The notes below the pieces were generated by a model. It did not search any database. It was not told the DNA's origin and saw only the letters and a program-made list of their open reading frames with translations. A DNA stretch of 64,000 bases from Solirubrobacterales bacterium (GTDB lineage Bacteria; Actinomycetota; Thermoleophilia; Solirubrobacterales; Solirubrobacteraceae). The stretch lies in the NCBI GenBank assembly GCA_019240115.1, contig JAFAYV010000009.1, positions 62,001 through 126,000 of the forward strand. Reading direction: 5' to 3'. Shown here one piece after another: positions 12,170 to 19,713 of this stretch (the stretch's first letter is position 1; each line of letters starts with the position of its first letter). The translations under genes were made by a program, and so were the position numbers.

Positions 12170-12199
12170 TCGCAGAGCGAATGACTGGTCGCTCTGCGA
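12170..12199. promoter_or_regulatory. Perfect 11-bp inverted repeat at the head of the pob/pca operon
   Basis: TCGCAGAGCGA (12170-12180) and its exact reverse complement TCGCTCTGCGA (12189-12199) are separated by 8 bp. Each arm is itself a small dyad (TCGC-N3-GCGA). The second arm ends 7 bp before the pobA ATG, just upstream of GGAG. As DNA it looks like a two-site operator; as RNA it would form a stem next to the ribosome site. No regulator gene for this operon is in the window. Confidence 0.72.
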
Positions 12200-12206
12200 C
12201 CGGAGT

Positions 12207-13439
12207 ATGGTCCGCTCGGTGGCCACCACCGAGCGAACCCAGGTTGCGATCGTCGGCGCCGGGCCGGCGGGCCTGCTGCTCGGTCAGCTGCTGCACCGCC
12301 ACGGCATCGACTCGGTCATCCTCGAGGCGCGCAGCCGCGAGTACGTCGAGGCCCGGATCCGCGCCGGCGTGCTCGAGCAGGGGACGATCGAGGTGCTGCG
12401 CGAGGCCGGCGTCGGCGAGCGCATGGATCGCGAGGGCTTGGCGCACGGCGGGATCTACCTCAACGCCGACGGCCGGCGCCATCACATCCCGATGAGCGAG
12501 CTGACCGACGGGCGGCAGGTGATGATCTACGGCCAGACCGAGGTGGTCAAGGATCTCGTCGCCGCGCGCGTCCAGGCCGACGCGCCGCTGCGGTTCGAGT
12601 GCAAGGCCGTCGCGGTGAGCGGCCTGGACGCCGGCGAGCCGGTCGTCCGCTACGTGTACGAGGACGGCGAGCGCGAGCTTCGCTGCGAGCTGATCGCCGG
12701 CTGCGACGGCTCCCATGGGGTCTGCCGGGGCGCGATCCCCGCCGAGCTGCTGCACACCTACGAGCGCGAGTATCCGTTCGCCTGGCTGGGCATCCTCGCC
12801 GACGTCGCGCCCTCGACCGATGAGCTCATCTACGCCCGCCACGAGCGGGGCTTCGCGCTGCACAGCATGCGCTCGCGCAGCGTCAGCCGGCTGTATGTCC
12901 AGGTCGAACCCGACGATGTCGTCGAGAACTGGTCCGACGACCGCGTGTGGTCCGAGCTGCACGCGCGCCTGGCCACCGACGGCTGGGAGCTGACCGAGGG
13001 CCCGGTGACCGAGAAGTCGATCACGCCGATGCGCAGCTTCGTCGCCGAGCCGATGCGCTACGGGCCGCTGCTGCTCGCGGGCGACGCGGCCCACATCGTC
13101 CCGCCCACAGGCGCCAAGGGCCTCAACCTCGCCGTCGCCGACGTCACCGTGCTCGCCGCCGCCCTCGTCGCGCACTTCCGAGACGACGACGATACGGGGC
13201 TTGACACCTACTCGGAGCGCTGCCTGCGCCGGGTGTGGCGCGCTCAGCACTTCTCGTGGTGGATGACGACGATGCTCCATATCGATCCCGGGGCCACCGA
13301 GTACGAGCGCCGGCTGCAGGACTCGCAGCTGCGCTACGTGTGCGGCTCGCGCGCGGCGGCGGCGTCGCTGGCCGAGAACTACGTCGGGCTGCCGCTGGAG
13401 CGGACCGCCGACCGCGCGGAGGTGGGGGCCCATGGCTGA
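12207..13439 (+). CDS. pobA: 4-Hydroxybenzoate 3-monooxygenase
   Basis: FAD- and NAD(P)H-dependent aromatic hydroxylase (410 aa) converting 4-hydroxybenzoate to protocatechuate. Motifs in order: GAGPAG near residues 16-21 (ADP-binding), RAGVLEQGT near 49, CDGSHG near 168 (DG motif), and LLLAGDAAHIVPPTGAKGLN near 289-308 (GD motif and active-site P-P-T-G-A-K-G-L-N). Length fits the family (about 390-400). ATG at 12207 has GGAG very close; GTG at 12219 is an alternative start. First gene of the operon that degrades its product. Confidence 0.95.
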   Translation: MVRSVATTERTQVAIVGAGPAGLLLGQLLHRHGIDSVILEARSREYVEARIRAGVLEQGTIEVLREAGVGERMDREGLAHGGIYLNADGRRHHIPMSELTDGRQVMIYGQTEVVKDLVAARVQADAPLRFECKAVAVSGLDAGEPVVRYVYEDGERELRCELIAGCDGSHGVCRGAIPAELLHTYEREYPFAWLGILADVAPSTDELIYARHERGFALHSMRSRSVSRLYVQVEPDDVVENWSDDRVWSELHARLATDGWELTEGPVTEKSITPMRSFVAEPMRYGPLLLAGDAAHIVPPTGAKGLNLAVADVTVLAAALVAHFRDDDDTGLDTYSERCLRRVWRAQHFSWWMTTMLHIDPGATEYERRLQDSQLRYVCGSRAAAASLAENYVGLPLERTADRAEVGAHG

Positions 13440-14250
13440 GCTGACGAGCCTGCCCGAGGCGGTCGCTGCGCTCGTGCGCGACGGCGACGCGGTGGCGATG
13501 GAGGGGTTCACCCACCTCATCCCGTTCGCCGCCGGCCACGAGATCCTGCGCCAGGGCCGCGGCGACCTCGAGCTCATCCGGATGACGCCGGACATCCTCT
13601 ATGACCAGATGATCGGCCTCGGCGCCGCGCGCAAGCTCGTCTTCTCCTACGGGGGCAACCCGGGCGTCGGCGGGCTGCACCGCTTCCGCGACGCCGTCGA
13701 GCACGACTGGCCGCGTCCGATCGAGCTCGAGGAGCACAGCCACGCCGGCATGGCCAACCGCTACGCCGCCGGCGCGGCCCGGATGCCGTGCGCGATCATG
13801 CGCGGCTACCTGGGGACCGATCTGGCGGCGATCGCGCCGGTGGCGCCGATGACCTGCCCGTTCACCGGCGAACAGCTGATCGCCGTGCCCGCGCTGCGCC
13901 CCGCGGTGTCGGTCGTGCACGCGCAGGAGGCCGACCGCGCGGGCAACGTGCAGCTGTGGGGGATCCCCGGGGTGCAGAAGGAGGCGGTGCTCGCCGCCGA
14001 CCGGGCGCTCGTCACCGTCGAGCGGATCGTCGACGAGCTCACGCCCCGGCCCGGCGGGGTGGTCATCCCCGGCTGGGTGATCGACGCCGTCGCGGAGGCG
14101 CCCGGCGGCTCGCGGCCGTCCTACAGCCTCGGGATCACCGACCGCGACAACGAGTTCTACCGCTTCTGGGACAAGCTCAGCCGCGACCGCGACGAGTTCA
14201 CCGCGTGGATGCGCGAGCACGTGCTCGACCGCGCCCGGGACGCCGTATGA
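13432..14250 (+). CDS. pcaI: 3-Oxoadipate CoA-transferase subunit A
   Basis: Alpha subunit (272 aa) of a class I CoA-transferase that activates 3-oxoadipate with succinyl-CoA. It has the N-terminal DGDAVAMEGFTHLIPFAAGHE region and SYGGNPGVGG typical of the glutaconate/CatI-like branch rather than the shorter classical PcaI. It overlaps pobA by 8 bp and pcaJ by 4 bp. Substrate is inferred from the surrounding complete protocatechuate pathway. Confidence 0.88.
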   Translation: MAELTSLPEAVAALVRDGDAVAMEGFTHLIPFAAGHEILRQGRGDLELIRMTPDILYDQMIGLGAARKLVFSYGGNPGVGGLHRFRDAVEHDWPRPIELEEHSHAGMANRYAAGAARMPCAIMRGYLGTDLAAIAPVAPMTCPFTGEQLIAVPALRPAVSVVHAQEADRAGNVQLWGIPGVQKEAVLAADRALVTVERIVDELTPRPGGVVIPGWVIDAVAEAPGGSRPSYSLGITDRDNEFYRFWDKLSRDRDEFTAWMREHVLDRARDAV

Positions 14251-15011
14251 GCGCGGCATCGGCGAACGGCGCGGCGACGGCCGGGGAGGTGCAGACGGTA
14301 GTGGCGGCCCGGCGGCTGCGCGACGCGACCTCGGTGTTCATCGGCGTCGGGCGCCCGAGCACGGCGGCGATCCTCGCCCGGATGGTGCACAACCCCGGGC
14401 TCGTGCTCGTGTACGAGTCGGGGACGATCGGCGCCAAGCCCTATCACGTGCCGCTCTCGATCGGGGACGGCGAGCTGGCGCAGACCGCCGACGCGATCGT
14501 CTCGGTGCCGGAGATGTTCAACTACTGGATCGGTACCGGACGGGTGCAGGTCGCATTCCTCGGCGCCGCCCAGGTCGACCGGCATGCCAACCTGAACTCG
14601 ACCGTGATCGGCGACTATGAGCATCCGAGGACGCGGCTGCCCGGCGCCGGCGGCGCGCCCGAGATCGCGGGCTTCTGCCGCGAGGTCGTCGTCATCGCCA
14701 CCCATAGCACGCGGACCTTCGTGTCAAAGCTCGACTTCCGCACCACCGTTGGCCACGGCGACGACCCCGCGGACCGCACCCGCCTGGGCCTCCGCGGGTT
14801 GGGCCCGACCGCGGTCATCACCGACCTCGCGGTGCTCGAGCCCGACCCCGACACGTGCGAGCTGACGCTGACCGCGCTGCACCCCGGCGTCGGCGTGGGG
14901 GAGGTGCGCGAGGCCACCGGCTGGGACCTCGCGGTCGCGTCCACGGTGGCGCACACGCCGCCACCCACCGACGAGGAGCTGACCGCGCTCCGGGAGCTCC
15001 TCAACCGATGA
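14247..15011 (+). CDS. pcaJ: 3-Oxoadipate CoA-transferase subunit B
   Basis: Beta subunit (254 aa) of the CoA-transferase. VYESGTIGAKP near residues 60-70 holds the E-S-G motif with the glutamate expected to form the covalent CoA intermediate. The ATG at 14247 overlaps the pcaI stop, and the TGA overlaps the pcaH ATG. CatJ/glutaconate-type length. Confidence 0.88.
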   Translation: MSAASANGAATAGEVQTVVAARRLRDATSVFIGVGRPSTAAILARMVHNPGLVLVYESGTIGAKPYHVPLSIGDGELAQTADAIVSVPEMFNYWIGTGRVQVAFLGAAQVDRHANLNSTVIGDYEHPRTRLPGAGGAPEIAGFCREVVVIATHSTRTFVSKLDFRTTVGHGDDPADRTRLGLRGLGPTAVITDLAVLEPDPDTCELTLTALHPGVGVGEVREATGWDLAVASTVAHTPPPTDEELTALRELLNR

Positions 15012-15772
15012 CCGACACGCACCAGACCGTGAGCCAGGAGCGCATCTACGCGCCGGTCGCCGACACGCCCGCCGGCTACGTGCGCGAGGACCCCGCGGCG
15101 CATCCGCCGCTGCACTACCCCGGGTACAAGTCGACCGCGCTGCGCCACCCGCGCGAGCCGCTCGTGTACCTGCCGAACACGATCTCCGAGGTCACCGGCC
15201 CGGCGCTCGGCGAGGTCCTGCCGGTCACCGCGCGAGACGCCGATCTGCTCGCCCAGCACGGCGGGGATCCGATCGGCGAGCGGATCACGGTCTCCGGGCG
15301 CGTATTCGACACCGAGGGCAAGCCGCTGCGCAACACCCTCGTCGAGGTCTGGCAGGCCAATGCCGCCGGTCGCTATCGCCACCGGATGGACCGCTGGCCG
15401 GCGCCGCTGGACCCGAACTTCTCGGGCGCCGGTCGCTGCCTGACCGACGACGAGGGCCGCTACCGGTTCCTGACGCTGAAGCCCGGCCCCTATCCGTGGG
15501 GCAACCACTACAACGCCTGGCGTCCCGCGCACATCCACTTCTCGCTGCTCGGCCGCGCGTTCGCGCAGCGCCTCGTGACCCAGATGTACTTCCCCGGCGA
15601 CCCCTTCTTCCCCTATGACCCGATCTTCAACTCGGTCGCCGACGAGCGGGCGCGCGAGCGGATGATCGCGCGCTTCTCCATCCACGACACCGAGCCCGAC
15701 TGGGCGGCGGCCTACGCGTTCGACATCGTCCTGCGCGGGCCCGCGGCGACGATCTTCGAGCAGCCGCGATGA
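15008..15772 (+). CDS. pcaH: Protocatechuate 3,4-dioxygenase beta subunit
   Basis: Catalytic, Fe(III)-binding subunit (254 aa) of the intradiol dioxygenase that opens protocatechuate to 3-carboxy-cis,cis-muconate. LVEVWQANAAGRYRH near residues 112-126 and NHYNAWRPAHIHFSL near 164-178 contain the expected Tyr, Tyr, His, His ligands (Y in GRYRH, Y in HYNAW, H-x-H in HIH). The start overlaps the pcaJ stop (ATGA), and the stop overlaps pcaG. Confidence 0.95.
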   Translation: MTDTHQTVSQERIYAPVADTPAGYVREDPAAHPPLHYPGYKSTALRHPREPLVYLPNTISEVTGPALGEVLPVTARDADLLAQHGGDPIGERITVSGRVFDTEGKPLRNTLVEVWQANAAGRYRHRMDRWPAPLDPNFSGAGRCLTDDEGRYRFLTLKPGPYPWGNHYNAWRPAHIHFSLLGRAFAQRLVTQMYFPGDPFFPYDPIFNSVADERARERMIARFSIHDTEPDWAAAYAFDIVLRGPAATIFEQPR

Positions 15773-16335
15773 TCTTCGCACCGACGCCGTCGCAGACCGT
15801 CGGGCCCTACTTCGCGATCGGCCTGCCGTGGCCCGAGGGCCCGCGCGTCGTGCCCGAGGGGACGCCGGGGGCGATCACGATCGCCGGGACCGTCTACGAC
15901 GGCGCCGGGGAGCCTGTTCCCGACCACCTGATCGAGACCTGGCAGGCCGATCCCGAAGGCCGCTTCGCCGATCTCCACGGCCACGGCGGCCGCTCGAGCC
16001 TGCCCGGGTTCCGCGGCTTCGCGCGGTGCGGCGCCGAGTACGGCGACGGCGGGTTTGCGATCTTCACCGTCAAGCCCGGGCCCGTCCCCGATCCCGCGGG
16101 CGGGCTGCAGGCGCCGCACGTCGCGGTCACGGTCATGGCCCGCGGGATGCTCAATCGCTGCGTCACCCGCATCTACTTCGCCGACGAGCCGGTGGCCAAC
16201 GACAACGATGCGGCGCTGCACCGGGTGCCCGCGCATCGCCGGCACACCCTGCTCGCCGAACCCGACGGCGACGGCGCATACCGGTTCGACATCCGCCTGC
16301 AGGGCGACGACGAGACCGTCTTCTTCTCGATCTAG
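15769..16335 (+). CDS. pcaG: Protocatechuate 3,4-dioxygenase alpha subunit
   Basis: Non-iron-binding partner subunit (188 aa) of the dioxygenase. It begins TPSQTVGPYF, a hallmark of PcaG, and carries HLIETWQADPEGRF and the family NRCVTRIYFADEP stretch near residues 127-139. Start overlaps the pcaH stop. Six bases separate it from pcaB. Confidence 0.94.
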   Translation: MIFAPTPSQTVGPYFAIGLPWPEGPRVVPEGTPGAITIAGTVYDGAGEPVPDHLIETWQADPEGRFADLHGHGGRSSLPGFRGFARCGAEYGDGGFAIFTVKPGPVPDPAGGLQAPHVAVTVMARGMLNRCVTRIYFADEPVANDNDAALHRVPAHRRHTLLAEPDGDGAYRFDIRLQGDDETVFFSI

Positions 16336-16341
16336 AGACTC

Positions 16342-17478
16342 GTGCTCGACACCCTCTACGCGCGCGGCGAGGCGGCGGCGCAGGTGACCGGGTCCCGCCT
16401 GCTGCAGGCGATGCTCGACGTCGAGGCCGCCCTGGCGCGCGCGCTCGCCGCCGAGGGCGAGATCCCGGCCGCGGCCGCCGAGGCGATCGCGGGGGTCTGC
16501 CGGGCGCAGCGCTTCGACCTCGACGCGCTCGCGCGCGAGACCGCCCGGCACGCGACCCCGGTCGTGGGGCTCGTGCGGGCGCTGCGCGACGCGGTCGGAG
16601 CCGACGCGCGCGACCACGTGCACGTCGGCGCGACCAGTCAGGACATCGTCGACTCCGCGCTCATGCTCGTCGCCCGGCGCGCGCTGGCACCGCTGCTCGG
16701 CGACGCGCGCCGCGCCGCCGACGCCGCCGCCCGGCTCGCCGAGGAGCATCGCACGACGCCGATGGTCGGGCGCACGCTGCTCCAGCAGGCGCTGCCAATC
16801 ACCTTCGGCCTCCGCGCCGCCGGCTGGCTGACCGGGATCGGCGCCGCGGAGGCTCGCCTCGACGCGGTCCGGGCCCGCGAGCTGGCGGTGCAGATGGGCG
16901 GCCCCGTCGGCGGCCGCTCGCCGCGGGTCGCGGCGCGCGTCGCCGCCGAGCTGCAACTCGCCGAGCCGGTCATGCCCTGGGGGGCGATTCGCGTCGCGCC
17001 GGCGGCGCTGGCGAGCGCGCTCGGGACCCTCGCCGGCGTGCTGGGCAAGGTCGCCCGCGATGTCACCCTGCTCGCGCAGGACGAGGTCGGCGAGGTCCGC
17101 GAGGGCGGCGACCCCGCGGCCGGGGGCTCGAGCGCGATGGCCCACAAGCGCAACCCGATCGCCGCCGTCTCGGCGCTCGCCTGCGTCAAGCGCGTGCCGG
17201 GCGCGGTGGCCACCGTGCTCGCCGCGATGGAGGCCGAGCATGAGCGGGCCGCCGGCGCCTGGCAGGCGGAGTGGGGCGTCCACGCCGAGATCCTGCGCCT
17301 GACCGGCTCGGCGGCCGCCTGGGTCGGCGAGCTGCTGTGCCACCTCGAGGTCGACGCCGCGCGGATGGCCGCCAACCTCGCCGCTGCGGCGACCGGGGGC
17401 GCCGGTGACCGGCCGCTCCCCGACGGGACCGACGAGCTGATCGACCGCGCGCTTGCGGCGTACCCTTCCGGGCGATGA
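16342..17478 (+). CDS. pcaB: 3-Carboxy-cis,cis-muconate cycloisomerase
   Basis: Fumarase/aspartase-superfamily enzyme (378 aa) lactonising the ring-fission product. The family signature is GGSSAMAHKRNP near residues 257-268, and HVGATSQDIVDSALML near 94-109 holds the second conserved block. Start is GTG at 16342, 6 bp after the pcaG stop. It is shorter than the classical proteobacterial enzyme (about 450 aa) and lacks the usual C-terminal extension. Confidence 0.93.
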   Translation: MLDTLYARGEAAAQVTGSRLLQAMLDVEAALARALAAEGEIPAAAAEAIAGVCRAQRFDLDALARETARHATPVVGLVRALRDAVGADARDHVHVGATSQDIVDSALMLVARRALAPLLGDARRAADAAARLAEEHRTTPMVGRTLLQQALPITFGLRAAGWLTGIGAAEARLDAVRARELAVQMGGPVGGRSPRVAARVAAELQLAEPVMPWGAIRVAPAALASALGTLAGVLGKVARDVTLLAQDEVGEVREGGDPAAGGSSAMAHKRNPIAAVSALACVKRVPGAVATVLAAMEAEHERAAGAWQAEWGVHAEILRLTGSAAAWVGELLCHLEVDAARMAANLAAAATGGAGDRPLPDGTDELIDRALAAYPSGR

Positions 17479-18254
17479 CCGCCGTCGCGCTGCACCACCG
17501 GATCGACGGGCCCGACGACGCCCCGCCGCTCCTGCTCGGCGGGTCGCTCGGCACCGACCTGTCGATGTGGGAGCCGCAGCTGTCCGCGCTCGTCGGCCCG
17601 CGGCGCGTCATCCGCCTGGACACGCGCGGCCACGGCGGGTCGCCGGTCCCCGCCGGCCCGTACTCGATCGCCGACCTCGGCGGCGACGTGCTCGCGCTCA
17701 TGGACCGGCTCGAGCTCTCCCGGGCCGCCTACTGCGGACTGTCGATCGGAGGCATGGTCGGCCAGTGGTTGGGCATCAACGCGCCGGACCGGATCACCGA
17801 GCTGATCCTGCTGTGCACGGGCGCGCACGTCCCCCCGCGCCAGCAATGGCTCGACCGCGCCGCGGCGGTCCGCGAGGCCGGCAGCCCCGAGCCGATCGCC
17901 GACGCGGTGGTGGCGCGCTGGTTCACGCCGCAGTTCGCGAGCGCGCACCCCGACGTCGTTGGCCGCCACCGGCGGATGCTCGTCGACGCCCCGGCGGAGG
18001 GATACGCCGGATGCTGCGAGGCGATCGGCGGGCTCGACGCGCGCGCGGACCTGCCGAGCATCGCCGCGCCGACGCTGGTCGTCTCGGGCGCGCAGGATCC
18101 CTCGATCCCGGCCGATCACGGGCGGGCGATCGCCGCCGCGGTCCCCGGGGCGCGGCTGGAGGTCCTCGATCCCGCCGCCCACCTCGCCAGCGTCGAGCGC
18201 GCCGACGCGGTCAGCGGGCTGATCCGCGAGCACCTCGGGATCCGAGCCGGATGA
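17475..18254 (+). CDS. pcaD: 3-Oxoadipate enol-lactonase
   Basis: Alpha/beta hydrolase (259 aa) hydrolysing 3-oxoadipate enol-lactone. The nucleophile elbow G-L-S-I-G-G near residues 91-96 gives Ser93; RLDTRGHGGSP is the family strand-helix motif, and the catalytic His lies in AAHLASVE near the C-terminus. ATGA overlap with pcaB. PcaD and PcaC are separate proteins here, unlike fused PcaL of many actinobacteria. Confidence 0.92.
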   Translation: MTAVALHHRIDGPDDAPPLLLGGSLGTDLSMWEPQLSALVGPRRVIRLDTRGHGGSPVPAGPYSIADLGGDVLALMDRLELSRAAYCGLSIGGMVGQWLGINAPDRITELILLCTGAHVPPRQQWLDRAAAVREAGSPEPIADAVVARWFTPQFASAHPDVVGRHRRMLVDAPAEGYAGCCEAIGGLDARADLPSIAAPTLVVSGAQDPSIPADHGRAIAAAVPGARLEVLDPAAHLASVERADAVSGLIREHLGIRAG

Positions 18255-18366
18255 CTCACGCCGCCGACTTACAGGCGAGCCAGCCGGATGACGCCGGCGC
18301 TGCCCGATCAGGCGAGGCTAGATGCCGAGCGGGCAGCGGGCCGGCGGGCGAGCGGAGGCGATCAGC

Positions 18367-18867
18367 GTGAGCGACGAGGCCGGGGCAAGGGGTCGCCGCG
18401 AGGTCTCCGGCGAGGGGGAGAGGGTCCGCCGCGAGGTTCTCGGCGAGGGGGAGGTTCGCCGCGAGGTTCTCGGCGAGGGGGAGAGGGTTCGCCGCGAGGT
18501 TCTCGGCGACGCCCACGTCGACCGCGCTCAGGCCGACACGACCGAGCTGACCGCGCCGTTCCAGGATTTCATCACCCGCTACGCGTGGGGGGAGGTGTGG
18601 GCGCGGCCGGGCCTCGACCGCCGCACCCGCTCGGCGATCACGCTGACCGCGCTGACCGCGCTCGGGCGCGAGAACGAGCTCGCAATGCACGTGCGCGGCG
18701 CCCTGCGCAACGGTCTGAGCCCCGAGGAGATCGGCGAGGTGCTGCTGCACACCGCGGTCTACGCGGGCGTGCCGGCGGCCAACGCCGCCTTCGCGATCGC
18801 GCGGAGCACGATCGAGGCCGAAACGACGTCGGGCGGATCCGGAGATCCGCCCGACGATCGACCTTGA
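18367..18867 (+). CDS. pcaC: 4-Carboxymuconolactone decarboxylase with repeat-expanded N-terminus
   Basis: AhpD-like decarboxylase (166 aa) making the enol-lactone used by PcaD. The core matches PcaC: RREVLGDAHVDRA, FQDFITRYAWGEVW, ENELAMHVRGALRNGLS and TAVYAGVPAAN with the catalytic E/H residues. GTG at 18367 is chosen because GGAGG lies 8 bp upstream. Before the core, RREV(S/L)GEGE(R)V is present three extra times, an in-frame tandem expansion of the first core motif. The rest of the protein looks intact. Confidence 0.9.
   Translation: MSDEAGARGRREVSGEGERVRREVLGEGEVRREVLGEGERVRREVLGDAHVDRAQADTTELTAPFQDFITRYAWGEVWARPGLDRRTRSAITLTALTALGRENELAMHVRGALRNGLSPEEIGEVLLHTAVYAGVPAANAAFAIARSTIEAETTSGGSGDPPDDRP
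18394..18510 (+). repeat. Tandem 30/33-bp repeats inside pcaC
   Basis: Four consecutive units start at 18394, 18427, 18457 and 18490, each opening CGCCGCGAGGT. Units 1 and 3 are 33 bp, unit 2 is 30 bp, and the last runs into the normal gene. All length changes are multiples of three, so the frame is kept. They encode RREV(S/L)GEGE(R)V. Confidence 0.9.
18827..18856. terminator. Perfect 13-bp stem-loop terminator between convergent genes
   Basis: CGTCGGGCGGATC (18827-18839) pairs with GATCCGCCCGACG (18844-18856) around a CGGA tetraloop. It overlaps the last codons of pcaC and lies 47 bp before the end of the convergent ferritin-like gene. No long T-tract follows, which is common in high-GC actinobacteria. 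It could serve both directions. Confidence 0.75.
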
Positions 18868-18902
18868 CGGAGCGCGTCTCAGCGCCCCTGATGGCGGTTT
18901 GG

Positions 18903-19595
18903 TCAGCCGACGATGAAACCGGTCTTCTTGACCGCGGCCAGGATCGCGGAAGCGGGAAGGCCGGTGTCGAGCGGCCCGCTGGGCGCGATCGGCTTACCGA
19001 GATACAGGCCGATGGCGCCCGAGTGGCGCGCCTCGACGGTGACGATCGAGGCCGCGACGAGGAGGACCTTGGCCGCCTTGATGTTCGGCGCCTGCCCGAG
19101 GTAGGCGTGGACGCCCGTGTTCTCGAGCACGAACGTCGTCGCGGCGAACGTCGTCTTGTCCTTGACGGCCGCGCCGAAGTCGAACTTCGGCTTCTTGATC
19201 GCCTTCTTGCCAAGCGCGGTCTTGAGCAGCTTGACGTGGAAGGCCTCGTCGGCGGTCACCGTCTTGAGCAGCTGGCCGAGCTGCTTGTCGCCGGCGGCGA
19301 CGTTGTTGGCGGTGGCCTCGGTGTAGAACGTGCTCTCGAGGTACTCGAGCGTCAGCGCGTAGTTCAGGATGCCGACGTCGTCCTTACCGAACTTCGCGGG
19401 CGGAGCGCCTCCCGAGGTCTTCGCGGACGCGGCGCCGGGGAGCAGCGCGCTCAGGATGGCGCCCCCGCTCAGCGCGGCGCCGCCGGTCAGCGCGCCCTTG
19501 CGCAGGAAGTCGAGCCGGGTGTCACCGGCAACCTCCTCGGCAGCTTCGCGGAGAGCGCCGTCGGTGTCGACGGCTTCCAGGTTGAGATGGGCCAT
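18903..19595 (-). CDS. Exported ferritin-like domain protein
   Basis: A 230-residue protein of the Ferritin_2 type. A signal-like segment, TRLDFLRKGALTGGAALSGG, near residues 29-48 resembles a Tat signal but with a single arginine rather than RR. The four-helix body carries metal-ligand candidates in TLEYLESTFY, ADEAFHVKLLK and VTVEARHSGAIG (E, E, H, E, H). ATG at 19593-19595 follows GGAG; upstream in-frame residues do not look coding. It is last in a leftward run of stress genes. Function as oxidant or iron handling is inferred. Confidence 0.82.
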   Translation of the reverse strand: MAHLNLEAVDTDGALREAAEEVAGDTRLDFLRKGALTGGAALSGGAILSALLPGAASAKTSGGAPPAKFGKDDVGILNYALTLEYLESTFYTEATANNVAAGDKQLGQLLKTVTADEAFHVKLLKTALGKKAIKKPKFDFGAAVKDKTTFAATTFVLENTGVHAYLGQAPNIKAAKVLLVAASIVTVEARHSGAIGLYLGKPIAPSGPLDTGLPASAILAAVKKTGFIVG

Positions 19596-19690
19596 GAAGG
19601 TACTGCTCCTTTCACAACGGGACGGGACACGTCCGTGAAACCAGGACGCACTGTGCGTAGAACGCAATCCCTACCTATTCGGACCATCGG

Positions 19691-19710
19691 GATGTCAGAA
19701 ATATGACATC
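19691..19710. promoter_or_regulatory. 7-bp inverted repeat upstream of the ferritin-like gene
   Basis: GATGTCA (19691-19697) and TGACATC (19704-19710) flank a 6-bp A/T-rich spacer. The element lies about 96 bp upstream of the ferritin-like start and immediately after the CFA-synthase-like stop. It looks like an operator for a separate promoter of the ferritin-like gene. The regulator is unknown. Confidence 0.5.
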
Positions 19711-19713
19711 GAC

